This document shows, one piece after another, positions 24,888 through 32,874 of a stretch of DNA of 64,000 nt. Both the position numbers and the translations under genes were made by a program. Source of the DNA: JACVRN01 sp036389255 (GTDB lineage: Bacteria; Acidobacteriota; Blastocatellia; Pyrinomonadales; Pyrinomonadaceae); assembly GCA_036389255.1 (NCBI GenBank), contig DASVQI010000024.1, positions 496,001-560,000 on the forward strand, written 5' to 3'. A model generated the notes under the pieces. The model searched no databases. It was not told where the DNA came from and saw nothing but the letters and a program-made list of their open reading frames with translations. How positions within the stretch are numbered: position 1 is the first letter of the stretch; every line of letters starts with the position of its first letter.

Positions 24888-25020
24888 GCTTAGGCTTTGG
24901 GAAGATGAGATTAGGTTTTAGGATGACGAGTTTAGAGCTTAGCATGGTGAGCTTAGAGCTTAGGATAATGAACTTAAGGTCTAAAATGATGATTCTAGGG
25001 CTTAGGATGGCGGGCGATGA
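24888..25020. repeat. Degenerate tandem repeat of about 20-24 nt
   Basis: Five or six imperfect units resembling GAGCTTAGGATGATGARCTT follow one another between plsY and cinA (for example near 24935, 24955 and 25000). Each unit has the words CTTAGGAT or TTTAGGAT and a following GATGA/GGTGA. No open frame runs through it. It directly adjoins the palindrome cluster at 25040-25143. Confidence 0.6.
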
Positions 25021-25039
25021 CGTTAAGATGGCGCTCGAA

Positions 25040-25143
25040 GCTTCATCGCCAGCGAGCGATGAAGCTAATCACGTGTGATTAGCTGATAATGATACAGTCT
25101 TAGCCTCATCGCTCGTGAGCGATGAGGCTAAGACTGTATCATT
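25040..25143. repeat. Cluster of three palindromes, one with perfect 27-bp arms
   Basis: Three hairpins lie in a row. The first is GCTTCATCGC (25040-25049) with GCGATGAAGC (25056-25065). The second is TAATCAC-GT-GTGATTA (25066-25081). The third has arms 25088-25114 and 25117-25143 that are perfect reverse complements over 27 bp around a central GT. The first and third share the CATCGC/GCGATG core. The cluster lies about 50 bp past the cinA stop on minus. No T-run follows. Confidence 0.85.
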
Positions 25144-25193
25144 TCAAGGGGAAACGGGGATTTTAGGAGCTTTACCTTCAGAATTTAGCTTCT

Positions 25194-26429
25194 CTATATG
25201 AGCCGTCGTCTTAGCAGGTCTAGTGCGGCTTGCGAGGCTCGCCAGCGTATGAGGTGGCGGTCGCCGGGAAGTTGCAGCTTTCTATGCTCTGTGTGGGCGT
25301 CGTCCGAGAGGGCTATGTAGAGCAGCCCGACGGGTTTCTCTTCGGTTCCGCCGCCGGGCCCGGCTATGCCCGTGACGGCCAGCCCGAAGTCGGTTCCGGC
25401 GCGGCTGCGTACACCTTCCGCCATTGCCTCCGCCACTTCCGCGCTGACTGCGCCGTGCTGGCGTATCAGTTCCTCGTCAACTCCCAGAGAGCGAGTCTTG
25501 GCCTCATTCGAGTAGGTGACGACGCCTTCCATGAAGTAGACGCTTGAGCCGGGAACCTCCGTCAGTCTCTGGCTGATAAGGCCGCCCGTGCAGCTTTCCG
25601 CGACTGCCAGAGTGAAGCCCCCGACGGCAAGGCGAAGGCCGACGACTTCCTCCATAGTCTCGCCGCGAAAGGCGAAGATGGAGTGGCCCAGCCTCTCTTC
25701 AATCTGTCCCGCGAGGCCGTCCAGCAGAAGCTCGGCCTCCGCTTCCGTCTTCGCCTGCGCCGTCAGGTGAATCTCTATCTCGCTTCGGTTGAAGAGAATG
25801 GTCGTCTGCGGGTTCTTGTACTGCGTGTAGACGGGAGCTATGCGCTCGTCAACAGCAGACTCTCCCATGCCCACCACGCGAAGCATTCTGCGCACGACTC
25901 GCACGTCGCCAGCCTTGGCCGTCAGCTTAGGCTGCACGAAGTTCTCGAACATCGGGCGCATCTCGCGCGGCGGCCCCGGCAGCAGCACCACCGAGCGGTT
26001 CTCGTGCTCTATGTACATGCCGGGCGCTGAGCCGTTCGGGTTCGAGAGGATTTCCGCGCCCTCAATTATCATCGCCTGCCGTGAATTTATCTCCGGCATC
26101 GCGCGTCCGAAGGCGCGGAACTTCGTGCGTATCTCCTCAAGCACCTTCTCGTTGAAGATGAGGCGGCGATTCATGGCGCGTGCGGCAATCTTGCGCGTGA
26201 TGTCGTCTTCGGTGGGGCCGAGCCCGCCCGTCGTGATGATGATGCTGGAGCGGCGAAGCGCGTCCCTGATGGCCTCTTCCAGACGAGAATCGTCGTCGCC
26301 CACAATCGTCTTCAGCTTGACCTCTATGCCTATAGAGTTGAGCTTCTCCGTCAGCCAGAGGCTGTTGGTGTCCGTGCGGTCGGGCGTCAAAAGCTCCGAC
26401 CCTATGGCTATGATTTCAGCAGTCAGCAT
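25194..26429 (-). CDS. cinA: CinA-family protein (nicotinamide-nucleotide amidohydrolase)
   Basis: A full-length 411-residue CinA. The N-terminal COG1058/MoCF-like domain (about 1-170) opens with AEIIAIGSELLTPDRTDTNS and carries TTGGLGPTEDDITRK. The C-terminal amidase domain (about 255-411) has LAVAESCTGGLISQRLTEVPGSS and TGIAGPGGGTEEKPVG with the serine and lysine region expected for NMN deamidase activity. Known members deamidate nicotinamide mononucleotide and/or hydrolyse ADP-ribose in pyridine-nucleotide recycling. It starts at ATG 26429, 6 bp after the kinase gene stop. Confidence 0.93.
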   Translation of the reverse strand: MLTAEIIAIGSELLTPDRTDTNSLWLTEKLNSIGIEVKLKTIVGDDDSRLEEAIRDALRRSSIIITTGGLGPTEDDITRKIAARAMNRRLIFNEKVLEEIRTKFRAFGRAMPEINSRQAMIIEGAEILSNPNGSAPGMYIEHENRSVVLLPGPPREMRPMFENFVQPKLTAKAGDVRVVRRMLRVVGMGESAVDERIAPVYTQYKNPQTTILFNRSEIEIHLTAQAKTEAEAELLLDGLAGQIEERLGHSIFAFRGETMEEVVGLRLAVGGFTLAVAESCTGGLISQRLTEVPGSSVYFMEGVVTYSNEAKTRSLGVDEELIRQHGAVSAEVAEAMAEGVRSRAGTDFGLAVTGIAGPGGGTEEKPVGLLYIALSDDAHTEHRKLQLPGDRHLIRWRASQAALDLLRRRLI

Positions 26430-26435
26430 AAGTTA

Positions 26436-28166
26436 TCACTTAATTCCAAAGACCTTCACTTCTCTCACCCACATGACGAAGGGGCGGTTCCCCGGCCCCT
26501 GCTTGGCGGGCTGAAGTATGCGAAGGCGCGTCGTCCTCACGGGCGCGAACTCAAAGGCCATGCGGTCGTGGTCATTTCCGGGCTCCATGCTTGAGACGGT
26601 GCGCCACTCTTTACCGTCCTCCGCAGTTTGCAGCTCTACGCGGCGCGACGGCATGAAGCGGTTGCGGTCGAATCCCCAGTAGACGTAGACGGCTGCGACC
26701 TCTACGGGTGCGTCAAAGCCAAGCTCTATCCAATGCTCCACGGGCGTTTCGGCCGAAGACCAGTTGCCACGGTTATAGCGCATGCGAGAAATCTTTTGTA
26801 TGTCCGTTTCGCCGTCCGTCAAAGGGGCCGCGTCATAGCCGCTATAGCTTGAGTCAACGCTGACGCCGGACGGGCGAAGCTCCGAGAGGTCGGTCGCTGG
26901 CACTCGTGTAGGCTGCGGCGTCGGCGCGAGGGGCGCGGGCGCGGCCCCTTCGTTACCGGCACGGCGGCTGCGCGTATAGAGCAATCCCACTGTCAGCAGA
27001 GCAAGCATGGCCAGCATCGCCACTATGTAGATGCCACGGATTCTTCTCCATGAATCGAGCCTAGTGAGCCTTGAAGTGGCTGGCGAAGCGTCAAGGTTGT
27101 GGCCGCACTTCGGACAGCCTTTTTCTTCCGCAGAGACTTCCGTGTCACAGACAGGACAGACGCGAGAAGCTCTGATGGGCTGCGTCTTGTAGCTCTTTCG
27201 CAGGTTCTTCTCCGTCGTAGGGTCATACAGTTCCTGCGTGCCAACCTTTTCGCGTATGGGAGGCGGGACGGCCTCCGGCTGCTTCAAGTCATCGGTCGAG
27301 CGTCCCCTCGCCTGACGTAACTCGCGCAGAAAATCGAGAGCAGAGCGGAACCTGTCCTCAGGCGCTTTTTCCAGAGCGCGCAGGATTATCTTCTCAATCT
27401 CGGCCGGAATCTCCTTGTTGATTTCCGAAGGCGCGACCGGTGCGCGCTCCACGTGCGCGCGAAGGGTTTCTGTGCGCGTCAGCTTGTCGCGTCTTCCCCC
27501 GAACGGCGGGTCGCCCGTCAGCATCTCGTAGAGTATGACGCCCAGAGAATAGATGTCCGAGCGCTGGTCTACGTCTTTGCCCCTTGCCTGTTCGGGCGAG
27601 ACGTACTGAGGCGAGCCGTACCTTGCGCCGGAAGTGTCCGTCACGTCCAGCCCGCCCAGCTTTACAATGCCGAAGTCCGTCACCTTAACGCGCTCGTCCG
27701 TTGTCAGCAGAATATTCGCTGGCTTCAGGTCACGATGCACAAGGCCGCGATGCAGAGAGCCATCGCGGTCTCTGTAAGTGAAGGTCTGCGCGTAGGTGAC
27801 CGCTTCGAGAATCTGCTCGAAGATGTCTAAGGCGCGGTCAACCGTGAGCGGGCATTCTTCGCTCGCGCAGAGCTCCGCCAGAGAGCGCCCCTCCACGAGC
27901 TCCATCACAATGTAGTAGGTCTGCTCACCTACTATGTAATCGTAGATTTTGACTATGCCCGGATGGTCTAGCTGCGACTGTATGTATGCCTCTTTTTCAA
28001 AGCGTGAGCGGAGGCGGCGAAGGTCTGAAGGCGCGCGAGCGTCAATGGATTTGATGGCCACAGTGCGCGGCAGTTGCTGGTGCTGGCCGCGATAGACGAC
28101 ACCCATCCCGCCGCGCCCTATGCACTCTTCTATGCGATAACTGCCTATGATGGTTTCGTCTGCCAA
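26436..28166 (-). CDS. Membrane Ser/Thr protein kinase with discoidin-like C-terminal domain
   Basis: A Hanks-type kinase of about 576 residues. The catalytic domain has the Gly loop GRGGMGVVYRG, VAIKSID (ATP Lys), LVHRDLKPANILL, TDFGIVKLGG and the activation segment ending YVSPEQARG. It is followed by a zinc ribbon (CPVCDTEVSAEEKGCPKCG), one membrane helix (YIVAMLAMLALLTVGLLY), a Pro-rich stretch, and an F5/8-type-C-like domain (ISRMRYNRGNWSSAETPVEH onward) predicted outside the cytoplasm. I start it at TTG 28166 because the longer frame to 28232 runs into a snap-back repeat; TTG 28166 has GAAGGG about 12 nt upstream. cinA follows 6 bp downstream. The outer domain may sense glycans. Confidence 0.85.
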   Translation of the reverse strand: MADETIIGSYRIEECIGRGGMGVVYRGQHQQLPRTVAIKSIDARAPSDLRRLRSRFEKEAYIQSQLDHPGIVKIYDYIVGEQTYYIVMELVEGRSLAELCASEECPLTVDRALDIFEQILEAVTYAQTFTYRDRDGSLHRGLVHRDLKPANILLTTDERVKVTDFGIVKLGGLDVTDTSGARYGSPQYVSPEQARGKDVDQRSDIYSLGVILYEMLTGDPPFGGRRDKLTRTETLRAHVERAPVAPSEINKEIPAEIEKIILRALEKAPEDRFRSALDFLRELRQARGRSTDDLKQPEAVPPPIREKVGTQELYDPTTEKNLRKSYKTQPIRASRVCPVCDTEVSAEEKGCPKCGHNLDASPATSRLTRLDSWRRIRGIYIVAMLAMLALLTVGLLYTRSRRAGNEGAAPAPLAPTPQPTRVPATDLSELRPSGVSVDSSYSGYDAAPLTDGETDIQKISRMRYNRGNWSSAETPVEHWIELGFDAPVEVAAVYVYWGFDRNRFMPSRRVELQTAEDGKEWRTVSSMEPGNDHDRMAFEFAPVRTTRLRILQPAKQGPGNRPFVMWVREVKVFGIK

Positions 28167-28210
28167 GAATCTACAGAACCCTTCAAGGCAAAAGTAATCC
28201 AAAGAAGGAA

Positions 28211-28295
28211 AAAGGTAAAAGGGAAAAGGCAAAAGTTAAGAGATAGAAGAGGTGGCTTCTCATCTTTAACTTTTGCCCTCTGGCTTTTTACCTTT
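28211..28295. repeat. Purine-rich snap-back repeat between two minus genes
   Basis: Two paired blocks are nested: AAAGGTAAAA (28211-28220) with TTTTACCTTT (28286-28295), and GGCAAAAGTTAA (28228-28239) with TTAACTTTTGCC (28266-28277). The arms are built of reiterated AAAAGG units, like the element at 32786. It fills the gap between the membrane TPR gene and the kinase start. Confidence 0.75.
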
Positions 28296-28303
28296 GGCCT
28301 CTT

Positions 28304-29056
28304 TCAGGCCGTTTTCTTTTCTTCCTCGTAGACATCGCGCAGGACTTCTGCGATGGGCGGAGGCGGGTTCGCGCCGGGCCGTCTGGGCGATGCGGCGCGT
28401 CTTGCATGAGTCTCGGGTTGAGAAGAAACGCGCTCTATGACTGCGCTTGGCGCGGGCTGCGCCGGTTGAGCGAGCGCGGGAATAGCTTCCAACCGCTCCC
28501 TGCTTTCGGCCAGAAGAGTCGCGGCTCGCTGGCGACGAGCGCGGTCAAGGCTGCGAATCGCCGCCATAGTCATAGGAGCTTCCGAAGGCTCTCGCTCCAG
28601 CTTGCGAAGTATGTGAACGTAGCGCGAAAGCTCCGGCGAAGGCGTCAGGCGATGGCGCTCGTCCGCCAAATCGTTCTCGACTACGTAGGAGAGATGCTCT
28701 ACGGCGGCCTGATGGTCTCCGGCGTGATTGTATAGAGCGCCGAGCGCGTAATAGACCAGAGGCGGCGGGTCTGTCATAGAATGCAGCACACGCTCGCCGC
28801 GCTCGATGACCTCCATTATCTCGAAGCCGTACCAGCGCCGTTCCTCGTCGCGCAAGATGTCGTTGGCCGAGATGAAGAACTCGAAGACGCGCCCCGTCTC
28901 CTGATGGTCAGAGCGTTGAACCGCCCGGTATATGAAGTAGGTGATGACCGTGAAGAAGATTATGACGGACGGCGGGATGCCCATCACGCCCAGCATGGCG
29001 ATGATGACTATAATCGCCAGAATTCTCTGCGTCGCTTCTCTTCCCTTTGTACCCAT
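28304..29056 (-). CDS. Membrane-anchored helical protein of unknown function
   Basis: A 250-residue protein with two N-terminal membrane helices (about 12-30, ILAIIVIIAMLGVMGIPPSV, then IIFFTVITYFIYRAV), a cytoplasmic helical region with a TPR-like unit (LVYYALGALYNHAGDHQAAV followed by EHLSYVVEN), and a Pro/Ala-rich tail ending PPPPIAEVLRDVYEEEKKTA. No catalytic motif is seen. The TPR-like unit suggests protein binding. It starts 6 bp after the stop of the upstream dehydrogenase gene and therefore shares its transcript, and it precedes the kinase gene. I do not recognise the family. Confidence 0.7.
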   Translation of the reverse strand: MGTKGREATQRILAIIVIIAMLGVMGIPPSVIIFFTVITYFIYRAVQRSDHQETGRVFEFFISANDILRDEERRWYGFEIMEVIERGERVLHSMTDPPPLVYYALGALYNHAGDHQAAVEHLSYVVENDLADERHRLTPSPELSRYVHILRKLEREPSEAPMTMAAIRSLDRARRQRAATLLAESRERLEAIPALAQPAQPAPSAVIERVSSQPETHARRAASPRRPGANPPPPIAEVLRDVYEEEKKTA

Positions 29057-29062
29057 GACGAA

Positions 29063-30121
29063 TTAAATTCTCTGCCGAATCTTTGCGCCTGCTTCTTCAG
29101 TTGAAAGCGTTCCGCCGAGGTCGCGCGTCGTCTCGCCTGCGCGGATGGCGTCTCGAACCGCACGTTCGACGGCCCGCCCCGCCTCCGCATGTCCAAGGTA
29201 TTCTAGCATCATCGCAGCAGTCAGGATAGCTCCAACCGGATTGGCTACATTTTTCCCCGCCAGAGGCGGCGCGCTGCCATGCACCGGCTCGAAAAGCGAG
29301 ACACGTCCGGGGTGAATGTTGCCCGATGCCGCGAGGCCGAGCCCGCCCTGAAGCGCCGCCCCCAAATCGGTCAGGATGTCCCCGAACAGATTGTTCGAGA
29401 CGACGACGTCATACTGCGCCGGGTCTTGCACCATGAACATCGCCATAGCGTCCACGTACTGATGATTGGCTTCTATGCCGGGGTAGCGAGCGGCAACTTC
29501 CTTGAAGACGCGCTGCCAGAGGTCGCCGCCGAAGCGCTGCACGTTGGACTTGTCGGCCATAGTCACGCGCTTTCTCCCCTGAGCCTTGGCGTACTCGAAA
29601 GAGGCCGTGATGATTCTCTCTACGCCTCGACGCGTGTTCAGCTCCTCCTGCGTGGCAATCTCGTCAATGGTTCCCTTCTTGAGAAAACCGCCCGCGCCGC
29701 AGTAAGCGCCTTCCGTGTTCTCGCGGAAGACTACGAAATCAATCTCTTCCAGTCTGCGGTTGCGAAGCGGCGTCAGGCGCTCATCCAGCAGCCGCACGGG
29801 CCGCAGGTTGATGTACAGGTCGAGCCCGCGCCGCATCCCCAGCAGAATATCTTCGGCGTGCTTGTTGGAGGGGACGCGCGGGTCGCCGAACGCGCCCGCG
29901 AGGATGGCGTTGAAGTCTCTTGAGAGATGCTCAAGCGCGCCTTCTGGTAAGGTCACGCCTTCGCTCAAAAACTTGTCCGCGCCCCAGTCGAAGTGTGTCA
30001 GCTCAAGCCTTACCGCGTGCGTCTCCTGCACGCGCTCAAGCACACGAACCGTTTCGCGTATAACTTCCGGGCCTATACCGTCGCCTGCGACAACAGCTAT
30101 GCGTTTAGTAGTTTGCGCCAT
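29063..30121 (-). CDS. leuB: Isocitrate/isopropylmalate dehydrogenase family enzyme
   Basis: A 352-residue beta-hydroxyacid oxidative decarboxylase. It shows IAVVAGDGIGPEVI at the N-terminus, the substrate loop RRGLDLYINLRPVRLL, FRENTEGAYCGAGG, the catalytic Lys/Asp region VTMADKSNVQRFGG, and NLFGDILTDLGAALQGGLGL with ASGNIHPG, followed by EPVHGSAPPLAGKNVANPVG. The length and motifs match 3-isopropylmalate dehydrogenase (leucine synthesis), but the ENTEGAYCGAGG wording is also seen in tartrate- or homoisocitrate-type relatives. No other leu genes lie in the window, so the substrate is not certain and the symbol is provisional. The start is ATG 30121. Confidence 0.75.
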   Translation of the reverse strand: MAQTTKRIAVVAGDGIGPEVIRETVRVLERVQETHAVRLELTHFDWGADKFLSEGVTLPEGALEHLSRDFNAILAGAFGDPRVPSNKHAEDILLGMRRGLDLYINLRPVRLLDERLTPLRNRRLEEIDFVVFRENTEGAYCGAGGFLKKGTIDEIATQEELNTRRGVERIITASFEYAKAQGRKRVTMADKSNVQRFGGDLWQRVFKEVAARYPGIEANHQYVDAMAMFMVQDPAQYDVVVSNNLFGDILTDLGAALQGGLGLAASGNIHPGRVSLFEPVHGSAPPLAGKNVANPVGAILTAAMMLEYLGHAEAGRAVERAVRDAIRAGETTRDLGGTLSTEEAGAKIRQRI

Positions 30122-30148
30122 TATTTATCTGGACTCTGATTTTGCAGC

Positions 30149-30589
30149 TTAATAGGGCACGCAGAGAACCGGTATGCGTGTGCCGCGCAGGACTTTCTCG
30201 GCGGTCGAGCCGAAGAGAATCTCTTCGGGCGGCGTGGAGCGGCCGCGCACGCCCATGACTATCATGGGCAGGTCAAGGTCGCGCGCAATCTTCAGTATCT
30301 CAACAAAGGGGATGCCTATGACAATCATGCGCTCTACGTCGAGCGTGCCAGTGTCCATGCCTTCGAGCATGCTGGTGAAATCCATCTCGGCTCGCTCACG
30401 CAGTCGCGCCGTTATCTCGTCAGCAGTTCCCAGAGAAGCCTCTACGGCGTCGTCCAGAAAGTTCTGGTCAATCACGTGCAGGAGCGTGATGTCGCCGTCG
30501 GGCGCGGCTATGCCTATGGCGGCCCGCACGGCATTGGCGGAGGTCGGTGAGAAATCTACCGGAACGAGTATGTCTGTTGCTTTTAACAT
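30149..30589 (-). CDS. Universal stress protein (UspA family)
   Basis: A 146-residue single-domain Usp. It opens with TDILVPVDFSPTSANAVRAA and closes with MGVRGRSTPPEEILFGSTAE followed by KVLRGTRIPVLCVP, which contains the G-x2-G-x9-G(S/T) ATP-binding motif of the ATP-binding Usp subgroup. Such proteins are cytosolic dimers induced by stress or starvation. It lies 27 bp upstream of the dehydrogenase gene on the same strand, so the two may be co-transcribed, but this does not identify a specific role. Confidence 0.9.
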   Translation of the reverse strand: MLKATDILVPVDFSPTSANAVRAAIGIAAPDGDITLLHVIDQNFLDDAVEASLGTADEITARLRERAEMDFTSMLEGMDTGTLDVERMIVIGIPFVEILKIARDLDLPMIVMGVRGRSTPPEEILFGSTAEKVLRGTRIPVLCVPY

Positions 30590-30642
30590 GACGGAGAACC
30601 TACTTTCAGAACACGCGGCATCCGGGGGCTCCGGCGGCCGGG

Positions 30643-31737
30643 TCAGGCAGTCTTTCCGCTCAGGAGCTTCTGCTCTATGCGCGGTAGGCTGCCTATTACA
30701 ACGTCGCCAACAATCTTCAGGCTCTGCGCCGAAATCTTATCGAGCGTATCGTCTTCGGTATGCCAGAAGGGATAGTTCTCAAGCTGAATGATGTCCATGC
30801 AAGTGACGCCCGCTTTATGAAACGGCTCGTGGTCGTCGCCGCCTACGGATTCGGGCAGGTTCACAAAATGCTTGCTGAAGCCCATCTCGCGCGCGGTCTG
30901 CCAGACGGCGTCCACCAGCCACGGAGTGCTCATCTCCTCGTCCCGCCCGAACATCAGATTCGAATACCCGACCATGTCGAGCAGTATCATAGCGCGCAGC
31001 CGTGGAAGCTCGTTCTGCTTCTGTAGCTGCGCGACGTAGCGGCGGCTGCCGTAAGTATTATCCGGGCCGTCCGGGTTCTTGCACTCGTCCCAGCCTTCAC
31101 AGAAAGCCTCTTCGCCGTCGAAGAAGACGAAGCGATAGGTGAAGCGCGGCTTGGCGTTGTTGGCCTTGAGGACTCTCGCAAGCTCCATCACCACTCCGGT
31201 AGAAGAGCCGCCATCGTTGGCTCCCACGAAACGCATCTTCTTGTAGAGCTTCGTGTCGTAGTGGCTGGAGAACATGATAACGTCCGGCGTTTCGCCTTCG
31301 AGCGTAGCCGTGATGTTGACCATCTTGCGCGGGCCGACGGGCGTCGTCGCAGTCCACTCGTCCGTAGTCACCTGCAAGCCGTAAGACTTCAGCTCGCCTA
31401 TGATGTAATCGCGCGCAAGGGCAAGCTCCTGCGAGCCTGCCGGGCGCGGGCCAAAATCCACCTGCCTTCGTACGTGGTCGAAAGCGCGCTGGCCGTCGAA
31501 GGTGGCGCTTTGCGGCTGCGGCTGCGGCGTGGCGGGCGCTGCCGTGGGCGCAGCATTAGCGGCCGGCTGGTTACCGCCGTTATTCGCCGGAGCGGGACTG
31601 GACTTACAGCCCGCCAAGACGAAAGAGAGGACGAGCAGCAGTAGTAGAGCGCGGTTTTTTAGCGGCGAGTTAATCGTCCGCGCCAGCGTTGCTTTGTAGG
31701 CTAGTCGTCTTGAAACCATCTGGAGAATCTTCTTCAA
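30643..31737 (-). CDS. M28-family peptidase / glutaminyl-cyclase-like lipoprotein
   Basis: A 364-residue protein with a lipobox LAGC (Cys44) after a long basic N-terminus, so it is a predicted lipoprotein. A Pro/Ala/Asn linker (about 46-80) precedes an M28 domain. Zinc ligands can be placed at SSHYDTK, GANDGGSS, FFDGEEAF, LLDMVGYS and FWHTEDDTLDKIS. The combination of FFDGEEAF with a following W and TYGSRRYVAQLQ is more like animal-type glutaminyl-peptide cyclotransferases than like aminopeptidases. It therefore may form N-terminal pyroglutamate rather than remove residues; I cannot decide from sequence alone. It is the third gene in the run with 31756 and 32130. Confidence 0.82.
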   Translation of the reverse strand: MKKILQMVSRRLAYKATLARTINSPLKNRALLLLLVLSFVLAGCKSSPAPANNGGNQPAANAAPTAAPATPQPQPQSATFDGQRAFDHVRRQVDFGPRPAGSQELALARDYIIGELKSYGLQVTTDEWTATTPVGPRKMVNITATLEGETPDVIMFSSHYDTKLYKKMRFVGANDGGSSTGVVMELARVLKANNAKPRFTYRFVFFDGEEAFCEGWDECKNPDGPDNTYGSRRYVAQLQKQNELPRLRAMILLDMVGYSNLMFGRDEEMSTPWLVDAVWQTAREMGFSKHFVNLPESVGGDDHEPFHKAGVTCMDIIQLENYPFWHTEDDTLDKISAQSLKIVGDVVIGSLPRIEQKLLSGKTA

Positions 31738-31755
31738 ATAGCGGCCCTGTCGTAA

Positions 31756-32133
31756 CTAAATGAAGCCTATGCGCGAGAGGCGCTGCGGGCCTATGGTGGA
31801 TTGCTGGCGCGTGGACTCTTTCTTCGTCAGCTCTTCCTTCTGAAGCTCCGCTTCCGTGATGTGCTCCGTGCGAATGTAGGATATGTCGTTGAGATTAAGA
31901 AGCACTATCTCGTGACAGTCTTCAGGCTTTTCGCATTGGTAGGAGGTGATGACAGCGAAGCGAGCGCTCGCAGCTATGTCTTCGGCATGAAGCGGCTCGG
32001 CCACCGTGTAGATGAAAGTCTCGCCGTTAGTGAAGCGAATCGTCATGCGGTGACGATAGAAACCGCCTTCGGGCGCAGGCTCGCTGCGCGTGTGCATGGA
32101 GCTATCGCCTATCAGATGGGTTTCGTCCGTCAT
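31756..32133 (-). CDS. Small cytosolic protein of unknown function
   Basis: A 125-residue protein without signal peptide or membrane helix. The middle (MTIRFTNGETFIYTVAEPLH and DCHEIVLLNLNDISYIRTEH) looks like a small beta-rich domain, and the tail is charged (ELQKEELTKKESTRQQS). Three Cys/His residues (CEKPEDCH) lie close together, which might bind a metal, but no known motif is formed. Its ATG overlaps the stop of the upstream ferredoxin gene (ATGA), so the two proteins are made together. I do not recognise the family. Confidence 0.65.
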   Translation of the reverse strand: MTDETHLIGDSSMHTRSEPAPEGGFYRHRMTIRFTNGETFIYTVAEPLHAEDIAASARFAVITSYQCEKPEDCHEIVLLNLNDISYIRTEHITEAELQKEELTKKESTRQQSTIGPQRLSRIGFI

Positions 32134-32708
32134 GACTGGCCCGGCTCCTCCTGCTTTACACCGCTCGCCGTGCGGTGCTCGGCCGGTCGTCGCGCCGCGC
32201 GCTCGCGCTCGGTCATGGCGCGGCCGCGCCCGGCCATGAAGTTCAGAACCTTTTCGCCTACGGTGTAAGGTAAGCCGAAGACGGCGTTGAGCGTCTGCAT
32301 CATCGCGACGGCCTCAAGCTCGACCAGCGTGGACAGCTTTTTATCCAGAGGCATATCGCGGAACTCTTTACGAAACCCTTTGAGCGCCTCTTCTGATGTT
32401 TCCTCGCGCTCGGTGACGGGCACGGGTTGCAGCACAAGGTCGCCGGAATGTTCAACTTTAGACTGGCAGGCGAGGCGCTCGCCTGCGGCCAACCTTTCCG
32501 GGCTGAGGCGCTCGCGCTCGGCTTCCGTCAGCGAGGAAAGAAGCGTTGCGCCTTCTTTGACTATGACGGCGCAGGTGTCGCACTCGCCGCGCCCCTCGCA
32601 CTCCGCAGGCAGATAGATGCCGAGCCGCTTCGCAGCGTCCCAAAGATAAGTGCCCTCAGCTATGATTCCACTGTGGCCCTCTGGTTCAAACTTGATATTA
32701 ACGCTCAT
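32130..32708 (-). CDS. 2Fe-2S ferredoxin-domain protein
   Basis: A 192-residue protein with an N-terminal plant-type 2Fe-2S domain (about 1-95). The cluster ligands are CEGRGECDTC (C-x5-C-x2-C) and the distal Cys in ERLACQS. The ~95-residue C-terminal part is helical with PLDKKLSTLVELEAVAMMQ and looks like a partner-binding extension. I start it at ATG 32708; the longer frame to 32786 reaches into a repeat and lacks homologous character. GAAGGG lies immediately upstream, so the spacing is short. It probably transfers electrons to an unknown partner and is translationally coupled to the 31756 gene. The Fur-like regulator upstream may control it, but no Fur box was identified. Confidence 0.82.
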   Translation of the reverse strand: MSVNIKFEPEGHSGIIAEGTYLWDAAKRLGIYLPAECEGRGECDTCAVIVKEGATLLSSLTEAERERLSPERLAAGERLACQSKVEHSGDLVLQPVPVTEREETSEEALKGFRKEFRDMPLDKKLSTLVELEAVAMMQTLNAVFGLPYTVGEKVLNFMAGRGRAMTERERAARRPAEHRTASGVKQEEPGQS

Positions 32709-32785
32709 ACCCTTCGCTTTCTCAACACGGGCGAAATAGTTACAAATGTTCAACGGGAAGACACTAGGAAAATTACACCCAAACA

Positions 32786-32872
32786 AAGAGAAAAGGCAAA
32801 AGGAAAAAGTGAAGAAAGAGAAGCCGGGCTTTCCTTCCTGACCTTTCCCTTAGCCTTTTTACTTTTTACCCC
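32786..32872. repeat. Purine-rich snap-back repeat, imperfect
   Basis: A left arm rich in AAAAGGCAAAAGGAAAAAGT (about 32790-32810) faces a right arm of TAGCCTTTTTACTTTTTACC (about 32851-32870), with partial complementarity and a GC-rich centre (AAGCCGGGCTT, 32821-32831). It has the same AAAAGG units as the 28211 element. It lies between the Fur gene stop and the ferredoxin start, both on minus. Confidence 0.6.
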
Positions 32873-32874
32873 GA

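Noticed and set aside
28166..28232. Longer start of the Ser/Thr kinase
   Set aside because: The added residues are encoded partly by a snap-back repeat and do not resemble a kinase N-terminus.
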